A stretch of 64,000 nucleotides of DNA from CAVZZG01 sp963779685 (lineage in GTDB: Bacteria > Actinomycetota > Thermoleophilia > Gaiellales > F1-60-MAGs149), in assembly GCA_963779685.1 (NCBI GenBank), contig CAVZZG010000003.1, forward strand, positions 930,001 to 994,000. The letters are read 5' to 3'. The notes beneath the pieces are model-generated. The model had not been told where the DNA came from. It did no database searches and saw nothing but the letters and a program-made list of their open reading frames with translations. The first letter of the stretch is position 1, and every line of letters starts with the position of its first letter. Both the position numbers and the translations under genes were made by a program. Positions 42,115 through 49,958 of this stretch are shown here, piece by piece.

Positions 42115-43421
42115 GACGTCGCCGCAGCCTGGCCGGCGACACCTGCCGGAATGGCGACCGTCGCGACGGTGCCGCCGCCGACCCGTGGCCCGAGTTCGAG
42201 GACCCCGCCGTGCGCGGCCGTCAGCTCGCGCGCGATCGCGAGCCCGAGACCGGAGCCCGAGGCGGGCCCGTCGCCGTGCTCGAAAGGCCGCAGAAGGCGT
42301 TCGATCTCGGCCGGGTCGATGCCAGAGCCGGTGTCGGCCACGGTGATCCTGGCCACCTGCGGATCGACGGCCGCCGTCACGTCGACGGCGCCGCCGGGCG
42401 GGGTGTGCCGCACGGCATTCACGCCGAGATTCGTCAGGACCTGGACCAGCCGGCGACGGTCGCCCAGGATCACGGCATCCGGGTCGGACGAGGACAGTCG
42501 GACGCCGCGCTCGGCGGCCAGCGGTCGCAGCCGCTCCTCCACCTCGGCCAGGAGTCCACCCAGGTCGACGGGCGCGGGCGTCACGCGAAGCGCGCCTGCA
42601 CCGGCCTGCGAGAGGGTGAGGAGGTCGTCCACCAGCCCGGCGAGGCGGTCGCTCTCGCGGCCGATCGCAGCCAGCCGGCGGACGGTGTCCCTGTCGCTCG
42701 CGCGCCGTTCGAGCGTGAACGCGTAGCCCTTGATGATCGTCAGCGGGGTGCGCAGGTCGTGCGATACCTTGGCGACGAACTCGCCGCGAGCCCGCTCGAG
42801 GGCGCCGAGCCTTGACGCCATCCGGTCGATGTCCCCGCTGAGATGCGCGAGCTCGTCGCCGCCGGCGATCCCGGCCCGCGCCGAGAAGTCGCCGTCGGCG
42901 ACCCGGCGGGCGACCGCGGCCAGCCTGGCGACCCGGCGGGCGTACGAGCCGCCGGCCCAGAGGGCCCAGCCCATCGTCCCGACCAGCACGAGGACCAGTG
43001 CCACGACCAGGCCGGTGCGCTCACGCTGCTCGATCGCACCCCCGCGATCGTCGGTGACGATCACGAGCCGGCCATCGCCGGTGCTCCGGATCGCAACGGC
43101 GACCTGTCCGGCGCGGGCAAGCCGGACGTACGCCGGATTGCCGCGCTGAGCCCAGTCGGCGATCGTCACGGGAGCGTCGGCGGGCCCGGGAGGTACGCGC
43201 AGCACACGGGCGCCGGGCACGACCTCGGCGCCCGCCCGCACCGCCGTCCGCGCGGCCTCCGCGGTGACCGCCGTCTGGCGCAGGTGGGCGGTGTCGACCA
43301 GGCCGTTGACCGGGATCACCACGAGCGCGCCCAGCGCCGCGCTGAGGGTGGCCGCGATCGCCGCCACCGCGATGATCAGGCGGATGCCCAGTCCCCGGCG
43401 CGCGCTCATCCCGGGGCTCAC
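42111..43421 (-). CDS. Sensor histidine kinase of the tad operon
   Basis: A 436-residue membrane kinase. Two membrane helices (about 15-38 and 140-160) flank an extracytoplasmic sensor of about 100 residues. HAMP, HisKA (phospho-His in VSHDLRTPLTIIKGY) and HATPase (NLGVNAVRHTPPGG, DTGSGID, GSGLGLAI) follow. GTG 43421 overlaps the response-regulator stop (GTGA), matching all other junctions in this operon; ATG 43409 is an alternative. The signal is unknown. Confidence 0.93.
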   Translation of the reverse strand: MSPGMSARRGLGIRLIIAVAAIAATLSAALGALVVIPVNGLVDTAHLRQTAVTAEAARTAVRAGAEVVPGARVLRVPPGPADAPVTIADWAQRGNPAYVRLARAGQVAVAIRSTGDGRLVIVTDDRGGAIEQRERTGLVVALVLVLVGTMGWALWAGGSYARRVARLAAVARRVADGDFSARAGIAGGDELAHLSGDIDRMASRLGALERARGEFVAKVSHDLRTPLTIIKGYAFTLERRASDRDTVRRLAAIGRESDRLAGLVDDLLTLSQAGAGALRVTPAPVDLGGLLAEVEERLRPLAAERGVRLSSSDPDAVILGDRRRLVQVLTNLGVNAVRHTPPGGAVDVTAAVDPQVARITVADTGSGIDPAEIERLLRPFEHGDGPASGSGLGLAIARELTAAHGGVLELGPRVGGGTVATVAIPAGVAGQAAATS

Positions 43422-44113
43422 GTGACCGGCTGGAACGAGTACCCGATGCTCCAGCGGTTCACGACCAGCGTCTCGCCAGGCGCGAGCGTGTCCAGCCGGC
43501 GCCGAAGGCGCGAGGCGTGGCTGTCGAGCGTGCGGGTCGAAGAGGCGTGGCGATAGCCCCAGATGCGCTCCATCAGCTCGCGCTTCTCGAACACGCGCAA
43601 CGGGTCGCGAGCCAGCACCACCAGCAGCTCGTACTCCTTCGACGGTAGGGCGAGCTCGGTGCCGTGGACGTGGACCGAGCGGTGCACCAGGTCGATCGTG
43701 ACCGGTCCGGCCGAGATCCGGTCGGCCCGCCGGGCACCGGTGAGTCTCAGATGCAGCGCGTTGATACGGGCCAGCAGCTCCGGGTAGTGGAACGGCTTCA
43801 CGACGTAATCGTCGGCGCCGCGCTGGAAGCCGCGGACGCGGTCCTGCTCCTCGGCCCGGGCGGTGAGCATGATGATCCCGACCTCCGGGTCGCCGGCCTC
43901 CCCCGCCCGGATCCGGCGGCAGAGATCGAAGCCGGAGCCGTCCGGCAGGCCGACGTCGATCACCGCGATCGCCGGCCGGACGAACTCGAGCTGGCGCACG
44001 GCATCGCCGAGCGAGGCCGCGGTCGACACCTCGTGGTCGTCCTGACGCAGGTTCTCGACGAGGAACTCCGCGATGGCGTCCTCGTCCTCGATGATCAGAA
44101 GCGTCGCGCCCAT
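43418..44113 (-). CDS. OmpR-type response regulator of the tad operon
   Basis: A 231-residue regulator. The receiver has EDED near residue 9, phospho-Asp in AVIDVGLPDGSG and Lys in VVKPFHYP; the winged helix has SKEYELLVVLARDP and RTLDSHASRLRRRLD. It heads an operon of kinase, cpaB, cpaE, cpaF, tadBC and prepilin-CHAP, so it may control pilus genes, including its own promoter. A stem-loop lies in the leader. Confidence 0.93.
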   Translation of the reverse strand: MGATLLIIEDEDAIAEFLVENLRQDDHEVSTAASLGDAVRQLEFVRPAIAVIDVGLPDGSGFDLCRRIRAGEAGDPEVGIIMLTARAEEQDRVRGFQRGADDYVVKPFHYPELLARINALHLRLTGARRADRISAGPVTIDLVHRSVHVHGTELALPSKEYELLVVLARDPLRVFEKRELMERIWGYRHASSTRTLDSHASRLRRRLDTLAPGETLVVNRWSIGYSFQPVT

Positions 44114-44145
44114 GGCAGCCGTTGGCCTCCTCGCCCGTCGGGTTG

Positions 44146-44189
44146 GCACCATCCCCGGCTCGATCCGTCGCGACGAGCGGGGATGGTGC
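44146..44189 (-). promoter_or_regulatory. Leader stem-loop of the tad operon
   Basis: GCACCATCCCCG (44146-44157) pairs perfectly with CGGGGATGGTGC (44178-44189), and GCTCG/CGAGC extends the stem inward with a one-base bulge. It starts at about the predicted transcription start and ends 32 nt before the response-regulator ATG. It could protect the 5' end or control translation. Confidence 0.55.
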
Positions 44190-44194
44190 TGCCG

Positions 44195-44223
44195 AATGTA
44201 CGGCCCGGCCGCCGCCACGGCAA
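44195..44223 (-). promoter_or_regulatory. tad operon promoter
   Basis: TTGCCG (44218-44223) and TACATT (44195-44200) on the minus strand with a 17-nt spacer. Unlike most promoters in this window it leaves a leader of about 75 nt, which contains the stem-loop. Confidence 0.6.
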
Positions 44224-44312
44224 GCTGAAACTCTTGAAAAGTGCACACGCGCGCGGGTCCGCGCGGTTTGCGTGACACTCGCAGTCGGGGCGCCGAGCCC
44301 TGTCTGGGAGCC

Positions 44313-44568
44313 CTAGCCCCAGGTGGCGTCCGAGTCGGCCGCGACGGCGATGGACAGCCGACTGCCGGCTCGTGATGGCCCGGACGACGAGGATCGCGAG
44401 CGCCGCCGCCGTCGCATCGATGCCGTTCTCGAGCACACCGCGCTCCATGACGCGGACGACGATGCCGGCGAGGGCGATCACGAGCCCGGCGCCGAGGGCG
44501 ATCGTCGCCAGCCGCGCGACGAGCCCGAGGGGCTGCGGCGGGTCTGCCGGCGGGGGCTGTGGCGGCAA
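44313..44568 (-). CDS. Small two-helix membrane protein, apparently frameshifted
   Basis: A short protein with a Pro-rich start and two membrane helices (ARLATIALGAGLVIALAGIVV and GIDATAAALAILVVRAI). In the first frame it continues as Arg-rich nonsense. Skipping one base near 44350-44360 gives SIAVAADSDATWG and a TAG at 44313. The start is uncertain: TTG 44568 is used, but the frame is open upstream (WEAPK...). No family recognised. Confidence 0.5.
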
Positions 44569-44644
44569 CTTCGGCGCCTCCCAGACGCGTTGCGTGCCCG
44601 GATCCCCACCCGTCGACGCTACCCGGCTCCTCCTTGGTCGCGCC

Positions 44645-44650
44645 TAGTCT
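44645..44650 (+). promoter_or_regulatory. -10 element, nitroreductase
   Basis: TAGTCT on the plus strand, 7 nt before the ATG at 44658. Confidence 0.55.
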
Positions 44651-44657
44651 ACGCCCC

Positions 44658-45296
44658 ATGCCACTCCTGCCGCTCGATCCCGACCAGCTGCTGACGACGA
44701 CGCGCGCGGTTCGTCGTCGGCTCGATTTCGACCGCCCGCTGCCGCGAGAGCTGATCGTGGAGTGCCTCGAGATCGCGCTCCAGGCGCCCAGCGGCGGGGA
44801 CGGCCAGCCGTGGCACTGGGTCGTGGTGACCGAGCCGGCGCTCAAGGCCGGGATCGCGGAGTACTACCGCCGGTCGTGGGACGTCTATGCGGGGAACCGG
44901 GCGGCGAAGGCCGATGCGTCGGCCCCGGTCGACCGGATCGCGGCATCGGCCGCGTACCTGGCCGAGCGCTTCCACGAGGTGCCCGCGATGGTACTCGTCT
45001 GCATGCGCGGCCGGGCCGAGGACCTCGAGGGGGGCTCGCAGGCGAGCCGCTACGGGTCGGTGATCCAGGCCGGCTGGAGCTTCCAGCTCGCCGCCCGGGC
45101 GCGCTCCCTCGGCACGTGCTGGACGACGCTGCACCTGCAGTACGAGCGGGAGGTGGCCGCGCTGCTCGGCATCCCCTACGAGCGCTACCAGCAGGTCGGC
45201 CTGGTGACGGTCGGCTACACGCTCGGCGACGAGTTCAAACCCGCCCCGCGCCGGCCGCTCGATCGCGTCGTGCACTGGGAGCGCTGGACCGACTGA
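44658..45296 (+). CDS. Nitroreductase family protein
   Basis: A 212-residue flavin oxidoreductase. The FMN-binding start TTTRAVRRRLDFDRPLP, the ALQAPSGGDGQPWHWVVV loop near 40-58 and the C-terminal VGLVTVGYTLGDEFKPAPR are typical. Family members reduce nitro compounds, quinones or flavins with NAD(P)H; the physiological substrate is unknown. It stands alone on the plus strand and converges on a DUF192 gene. Confidence 0.92.
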   Translation: MPLLPLDPDQLLTTTRAVRRRLDFDRPLPRELIVECLEIALQAPSGGDGQPWHWVVVTEPALKAGIAEYYRRSWDVYAGNRAAKADASAPVDRIAASAAYLAERFHEVPAMVLVCMRGRAEDLEGGSQASRYGSVIQAGWSFQLAARARSLGTCWTTLHLQYEREVAALLGIPYERYQQVGLVTVGYTLGDEFKPAPRRPLDRVVHWERWTD

Positions 45297-45305
45297 CTGC
45301 CGCTG

Positions 45306-45653
45306 TCAGTCCTCGAGGCGGAGCTGCTGGCCGGGCTCGATGCCGAGCCGCTCGGCCTCGCCGGCGGCGATCTCGAGGATCCGCCGGGCGCCGCCCGCGC
45401 GGGCCATGCGCCACGGCTTCAGCCGGTGCGCGACCTTGACGACGCGGAGGTCGTCGGTCATGAAGACCGCGTCGATCGCGAACTTCATGAAGAACATGTG
45501 GATCGTGCCGGTCGGGTCGCGCAGCAGCAGTCCCTCGCCGGCGGGCAGGCCGTCACGGCCGAGCAGTCCGCGCGCGTTGCCCTTCTCGAACGCCTTCGAG
45601 ACTGCCACCTCGGGAACGAGCACCGCCCCGGATTCGGCGAGGATCCTTGCCAC
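45306..45653 (-). CDS. DUF192 family protein
   Basis: A 115-residue protein with the DUF192 core: VSKAFEKGNARGLLGRDGL, then GTIHMFFMKFAIDAVFMTDDLRVV and a C-terminal RRILEIAAGEAERLGIEPGQQL. The family is widespread, often secreted, and has no known function; this copy lacks a signal peptide. GTG 45653 is the start. The divergent gene at 45669 begins only 15 bp away. Confidence 0.88.
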   Translation of the reverse strand: MARILAESGAVLVPEVAVSKAFEKGNARGLLGRDGLPAGEGLLLRDPTGTIHMFFMKFAIDAVFMTDDLRVVKVAHRLKPWRMARAGGARRILEIAAGEAERLGIEPGQQLRLED

Positions 45654-45656
45654 CGG

Positions 45657-45662
45657 TACACT
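45657..45662 (+). promoter_or_regulatory. -10 element, 141-residue gene
   Basis: TACACT on the plus strand, 6 nt before the GTG at 45669. Confidence 0.5.
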
Positions 45663-45668
45663 CCGATC

Positions 45669-46094
45669 GTGAGCGGATATCGCTCTGGATCCGATATTAC
45701 GCTGGAGTTCGCCGGCGAGCGTCAGCGCTTCGCGCACGACGACTTCGCCGAGCGGGTCGTCGTGGCCGCCGATCGTCTGGGCATCTGCGCGCGCCAGGAC
45801 ATGACACCCGAGCTCCGCGACGATCTCGTGGCGCTCGCGATCGCCGGCCGCATCGACGAGCCGCGGTCGCCGGCCGGTCAGGGCCTGGCGGATACCGAGC
45901 CGGCCGCCTACTGGCTGCGCAAGCTGGTGTTCCGGTCGGCGTGGATCGACGGCCGCATCGCAGAAGGGCTCCTCGAGGCCCGCTACGACGAGCGCCGCGG
46001 CGTCTTCGACTACCGGCTCGACGGCCACGTCGTGCCGCCCGCGCGGACCGACGACGTGCCGAACCTGGCGCCGGCCGGGTTCCCGGTCGAGTAG
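45669..46094 (+). CDS. Conserved hypothetical protein, 141 residues
   Basis: A soluble acidic protein with a helical middle (DDLVALAIAGRIDEPRS, AAYWLRKLVFRSAWIDGRIAEGLL) and a C-terminal strand region (DYRLDGHVVPP). No family recognised. High third-position GC and a -10 box 6 nt before the GTG support coding. It precedes a coiled-coil gene, which has its own promoter. Confidence 0.65.
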   Translation: MSGYRSGSDITLEFAGERQRFAHDDFAERVVVAADRLGICARQDMTPELRDDLVALAIAGRIDEPRSPAGQGLADTEPAAYWLRKLVFRSAWIDGRIAEGLLEARYDERRGVFDYRLDGHVVPPARTDDVPNLAPAGFPVE

Positions 46095-46103
46095 CCGAGG
46101 GGG

Positions 46104-46109
46104 TATCCT
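46104..46109 (+). promoter_or_regulatory. -10 element, coiled-coil gene
   Basis: TATCCT on the plus strand, 6 nt before the ATG at 46116. Confidence 0.5.
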
Positions 46110-46115
46110 CTCGGC

Positions 46116-46604
46116 ATGGACGACGCCCTGGTCGCGGCCCCGGTCGCGGAGACCCCACAGGTACCCGAGCAGGTCGACGCCGCGCGCGATGCCGCCCAGG
46201 ACCTCGCAGCCGTGCTGCCCACCCGGATCGAAGCGGCTGTGGCACGGGCCCTCTCGACCCCCGACGGCCAGTCGCTGCCGCGACAGGTGTCCGATATCCA
46301 ACGGGTGCTCGGCGCGTCCGTCGAAAGCCTCCAGCGGGTGTCGCGCGATCTCGCGGCCGAGCGCCTGGGCCGGGTCGGCGACCTCGAGGTGATGGTCGAC
46401 CTCGTCGCGGGCACGGCCGAGGCAGCGCGCGCCGAGCTGGCCCGGCTCGACCGCCGGGTCGCGTCGCTCGAGGAGTGCGTCGCGTCGCTGACGGCGGCGG
46501 TCGACCGGCTGACGCCGGTGGTGGCATCGGTGAGCGAGAAGCTCGATCGCCGCGTGCGGATCTCGGTGCAGACCGAGCCGGGCGTGCAGCCGTTCGGCGA
46601 GTGA
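46116..46604 (+). CDS. Coiled-coil protein, 162 residues
   Basis: A highly helical protein. Residues 85-140 show heptad repeats (LDRRVASLEECVASLTAAVDRL) with hydrophobic residues at regular spacing. No signal peptide or membrane helix, and no recognised family. Its position just before the prepilin-like genes is suggestive, but the separate -10 box means co-function is only a guess. Confidence 0.65.
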   Translation: MDDALVAAPVAETPQVPEQVDAARDAAQDLAAVLPTRIEAAVARALSTPDGQSLPRQVSDIQRVLGASVESLQRVSRDLAAERLGRVGDLEVMVDLVAGTAEAARAELARLDRRVASLEECVASLTAAVDRLTPVVASVSEKLDRRVRISVQTEPGVQPFGE

Positions 46605-46664
46605 CGCGAGCCGCCGCGCGGCCCGTGTGACGCTGCGCGCCACGTCCGGCCCTGCGCGGCCGGC

Positions 46665-46670
46665 TACGGT
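46665..46670 (+). promoter_or_regulatory. -10 element, prepilin-like gene pair
   Basis: TACGGT on the plus strand, 6 nt before the GTG at 46677. Confidence 0.5.
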
Positions 46671-46676
46671 CGACGC

Positions 46677-47420
46677 GTGCGGCGACCGCGGCAGTCCGGC
46701 CAGGCGACGATGGAGACCATCGCGCTGGCCGTCGGCGTCGCGGCCGCGGCCGGCGCGCTCGCCGTCGCGGTCCGGTCGAGCCCCGTGGCCGGCTGGCTGG
46801 CAGCCTCCGTGCGAACCGCGATGCCCGGCAGCTCGCCCACGTTCGCCGATCTGCCGCCCGCCCTGCGCTCGTTTGCGGTCCGCGCCGTGGACGGCGATGT
46901 CCACGCGCCGGTCAGCGACGCCGCCGCGCTGCTCGGCGAGGAGCTCGGCGCCACCACGGCCACCGAGGGCCTCGCCGACCTCGCCCGCCGGCGGCTGGCT
47001 CCGCGCGTCGTCGTGGCATTCGCTCTCGGCCGGGGCCGGGCGCGAATGCGGACGGGGACGATCGGCGTCCGCATCGTCAGCACGGCCGACGAGACGAGGC
47101 TCGCCCCGCTCGTCCGGCGTGCGGCCGACCAGGCGGCGAACCGGCGCCTCGCGGCGCAGCTCGCCGCCGTCGGCATCGGCCTCCTGTTCGGCCCCGAGGC
47201 CGGGCTCGTCGCCGACGCGGCCTCCCTGGCGGCGGCGGGGCCGGGCAGCGCCCTGCCACCCGGCACGCGCGCGGGCGACATCCTGCTGATCATCCCGGTC
47301 TGGTGGCGTCCGGTGGCACGGGGCGGGGCGGCGCCCGCCGACCGGGCGGCGCGACTGCTGGCGGTCGTCCGCGCAGGCCGTCTGCTGCGGGCCGGAGTGC
47401 TCGATGAGCACAACCCGTAG
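46677..47420 (+). CDS. Large prepilin-like protein with unknown C-terminal domain
   Basis: A 247-residue protein with a class III prepilin-like start: SGQATMETIALAVGVAAAAGALAV, i.e. Gly, then Glu at mature position 5, then a hydrophobic helix (residues 12-33). The remaining 210 residues are soluble, with RAGDILLIIPVWW near 200. No family recognised for this part. Coupled to the next prepilin-like gene by a 17-bp overlap. Ordinary Flp pilins are 50-80 residues, so this is not a major pilin; it could be a minor pilin or a pilus-tethered effector. Confidence 0.65.
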   Translation: MRRPRQSGQATMETIALAVGVAAAAGALAVAVRSSPVAGWLAASVRTAMPGSSPTFADLPPALRSFAVRAVDGDVHAPVSDAAALLGEELGATTATEGLADLARRRLAPRVVVAFALGRGRARMRTGTIGVRIVSTADETRLAPLVRRAADQAANRRLAAQLAAVGIGLLFGPEAGLVADAASLAAAGPGSALPPGTRAGDILLIIPVWWRPVARGGAAPADRAARLLAVVRAGRLLRAGVLDEHNP

Positions 47421-48195
47421 ACGCGGACAGGCGAGTGCCGAGGCGGTGCTGCTGTGGTCCGCCGTCGCCGGGGTCGGCGCGGTCCTGGCGGTGGGCCTGG
47501 TGCGCTCCGGCGCGGCCTCGCTGGTCGCCACGGCCCTCGGCGGCGCGCGGCCGGCGGCCGTCGGTGACCGGGCGGGCGACGTCCTCGCCCGTAGCCTCCG
47601 GGGTGGGCCGGGCGCGCCCACGCTGTTGGCAGCGCGCGCGCTGGTCGAGGCCGACATCGGCCGCGACGCCGCCGACAAGCTCCTCCGAGCACGCCTGCTC
47701 GCGCTGCTGGCTGCCGACGGCCGGCTCGCGGGCGACCTCGACGTGACGCGACTCGTCACCGCCGCGCCCGGCCTGTCGCTGCGGGCCTCGCCGGCCGGCC
47801 CGGCCGTGGTCGTCGGCATCGCGACCCTGGCCGATGAGCCAGGCGACGGCGCGTTCGACCTGCGCGAGCTCGGCGCGTTGGGGCCAGATGCCGCCACGAC
47901 CGCGCTGGCCGCGAGCGAGCACCCCGACCTCGCGGCCTCGGCCCGGATCATGAGCCGCTTCGCAACCGCGTTCGACGTCGCCGGCGCGATTCTCGGCCGG
48001 CTGCACGCGCCGCCGCCCGGGCCGCTGCCCGGGCAGCGGGCCGGCGACGTCGTGTTCTGCCGGCACTACGAGGCGCGCTGGTTCCGCGGCGGGGTGCCGG
48101 CCTACGACCCGGCCATGGGCGACCTGTGGCGGCTGACGGTGCTGCGCGGCGGGCGATTCATCGCCGATCGGATCGTCACCCGCCGCGCCTGCTGA
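47404..48195 (+). CDS. Second large prepilin-like protein with unknown C-terminal domain
   Basis: A 263-residue protein that starts RRGQASAEAVLLWSAVAGVGAVLAVGLV, again a Gly/Glu+5 prepilin-like signal and helix. The 225-residue rest is soluble and Ala-rich and ends with RAGDVVFCRHYEARWF. The RAGDVV turn recalls the VPGDVV strand of the CHAP protein at 38 kb, but no catalytic Cys-His pair can be assigned. It overlaps the previous gene and converges on the Flp pilin gene. Confidence 0.65.
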   Translation: MSTTRRRGQASAEAVLLWSAVAGVGAVLAVGLVRSGAASLVATALGGARPAAVGDRAGDVLARSLRGGPGAPTLLAARALVEADIGRDAADKLLRARLLALLAADGRLAGDLDVTRLVTAAPGLSLRASPAGPAVVVGIATLADEPGDGAFDLRELGALGPDAATTALAASEHPDLAASARIMSRFATAFDVAGAILGRLHAPPPGPLPGQRAGDVVFCRHYEARWFRGGVPAYDPAMGDLWRLTVLRGGRFIADRIVTRRAC

Positions 48196-48201
48196 CGGGC
48201 G

Positions 48202-48381
48202 TCAGTGGTGCCCGATCACCTGGCGGATCGCCGCCACCATCGCCCCCGAGACCTCCTTCGCAACGCCACCACCCTTGAGCTGGGTCATGACGGCGAGGAG
48301 CAGTGCCCCGATCGCGATCAGCAGACCGAGGTACTCGACCGTCCCCTGCCCGCGCTCGCCGGCCAGTCGCTTCGTGACCAC
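48202..48381 (-). CDS. flp: Flp-type pilin
   Basis: A 59-residue prepilin. The cleavage motif is RGQGTVEYLGLLIAIGALLLAV, with Gly before the cut, Glu-Tyr at mature 5-6 and a single hydrophobic helix, the standard Flp signature. GTG 48381 has a strong Shine-Dalgarno sequence (AAGGAG, 5 nt spacing), in keeping with high expression. It follows the second kinase gene after 125 bp. The prepilin peptidase gene is not in the window. Confidence 0.92.
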   Translation of the reverse strand: MVTKRLAGERGQGTVEYLGLLIAIGALLLAVMTQLKGGGVAKEVSGAMVAAIRQVIGHH

Positions 48382-48506
48382 GGAATCTCCTTCGTCGCCG
48401 CGGTGCACCGCGCACCGCGACCACGAGCATCGGCCGGCGCCGGCGAGCGCGGACCGCGCAGCCCGTCACGGCCGTCGCGCGAGCATTTCCGTCTTCGGCG
48501 AGCCCG

Positions 48507-49958
48507 TCAGGCGGTCGGCACGAGCACACCGCCGGAGCGCGCGGCGACGGACGGCAGGGCGACCGTGAAGCGGGCGCCGCCGCCGGGGTTGTCATCGAGG
48601 ACCACGCTGCCGCCCATGGCCGCGGCGAGCTCGGCGGCGATCGCCAGGCCGAGGCCCGTGCCGTGGTCATCGCCGGTGTGGAACGGCCGGAAGATGTCCG
48701 CACGGCCGTCCGCGGGAACCCCGGGCCCCGAGTCGATCACGGCGATCAGGACACGGTCGCCGCGTCGGCGCGCGGCCAGCCGCACGGTGCCGCCGGCCGG
48801 CGTCCAGCGGAGGGCGTTGTCGACCAGGTTGCCCACCACCTGCAGGATCCGGTCGCCGTCCCCGATCAGGATGCCGACATCATCGACGTCCGATTCGAGG
48901 TCGATGCCCGCTTCGCGGGCCGCCTGCAGGTGCCCGAGCCGGCAGGTCTCCAGCAGGACGGCGAGGTCGACCTCCTCCCGGCGCAGCGTGAAGCGCCTTG
49001 CCTCCAGCCGCGCGAGGTCGAGCAGATCGCGGATGAGTCGCTCGAGGCGACCGATCTCGGTGCCGATCACCTCGTACGCCGAATCACGTTCGGCCTGCTC
49101 CTCGATGACACCGTCGGCCAGCGCCGCGACGTGGCCGCGGATGGCGGTCAGGGGCGTCCGGAGCTCGTGCGAGACCCGCATGAGGAACTGGCGCTCGTGC
49201 TCGCGTGCCTCGGAGAGCTGGCCGGCCATCGCACCGAACGCGCGGTTCAGCTGCCCGATCTCGTCGCGGCGCTTCCGGTCGAGCCGGACGTCGTAGGACC
49301 CGGCCGCGATCGCCTCCGTTGCCGCCACCAGCCGGCGCAGGGGACGCGCGAGCCGCCACCCGAAAATCAGACCAAGCAGCACGGCGACGGCGACCCCGAC
49401 GAGCGCCGCCCCCAGCAGCCGCCGCGCCCAGAAGCCACCGCTCGGTCCCAGCGAGGAGGCCGGACGCGCGAGGGCGATGGCGCCGATCGCATCCTCGCTG
49501 CCCCCGGGACTCGGCCGGTGGTTGTTGCCGAGGAAGATGCCGCTCGCCACCACCACGTACCGTTCGGTGGCGCCCGGCGGCGTCGCGTCGACGACCACCG
49601 CCTCGCCACGGTTGATGCGGGCCCAGTCGAGTCTCAGTCCGTGCCAGACGGCCACGTTGCCGCCGGGATAGTCGAAGCCGGCGGCGGGATTCGACGTGAA
49701 GTACACCCTGGCGTTGACGACGGTACGGATCTCGTTGGACAGGTTGATCTCGCCGGGTCGCGGATCGGTGAGGAACTTGACGGCCTTGTCGGCGAAGATC
49801 CGCGCCACGCCCGGACCCTGTTCGTGCAGCCGCACGATCGTCTGCGCCCGCTGGTAGGACGACACCGATCGGGCGCCGAGCACCAGCACCAGCCCGCCGG
49901 CAACCAGCACGGGCACGGTGAAGAAGATCGCGAGTCTGAACCTAAGCGACCGCAACAT
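48507..49958 (-). CDS. Sensor histidine kinase upstream of the Flp pilin gene
   Basis: A 483-residue kinase with two membrane helices (about 8-28 and 185-207) around an extracytoplasmic domain of about 155 residues. HAMP, HisKA (His in VSHELRTPLTAIRGHV) and HATPase (NLVDNALRWTPAGG, DSGPGVP, GTGLGLAI) follow. Its ATG overlaps the response-regulator stop by 17 bp. The signal is unknown. Confidence 0.94.
   Translation of the reverse strand: MLRSLRFRLAIFFTVPVLVAGGLVLVLGARSVSSYQRAQTIVRLHEQGPGVARIFADKAVKFLTDPRPGEINLSNEIRTVVNARVYFTSNPAAGFDYPGGNVAVWHGLRLDWARINRGEAVVVDATPPGATERYVVVASGIFLGNNHRPSPGGSEDAIGAIALARPASSLGPSGGFWARRLLGAALVGVAVAVLLGLIFGWRLARPLRRLVAATEAIAAGSYDVRLDRKRRDEIGQLNRAFGAMAGQLSEAREHERQFLMRVSHELRTPLTAIRGHVAALADGVIEEQAERDSAYEVIGTEIGRLERLIRDLLDLARLEARRFTLRREEVDLAVLLETCRLGHLQAAREAGIDLESDVDDVGILIGDGDRILQVVGNLVDNALRWTPAGGTVRLAARRRGDRVLIAVIDSGPGVPADGRADIFRPFHTGDDHGTGLGLAIAAELAAAMGGSVVLDDNPGGGARFTVALPSVAARSGGVLVPTA

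Noticed and set aside
45306..47951. Long minus-strand open frame of 881 codons over the prepilin-like genes
   Set aside because: Only its last 115 codons (DUF192) are real. The rest is antisense to the plus-strand genes, which have promoters and prepilin signals.
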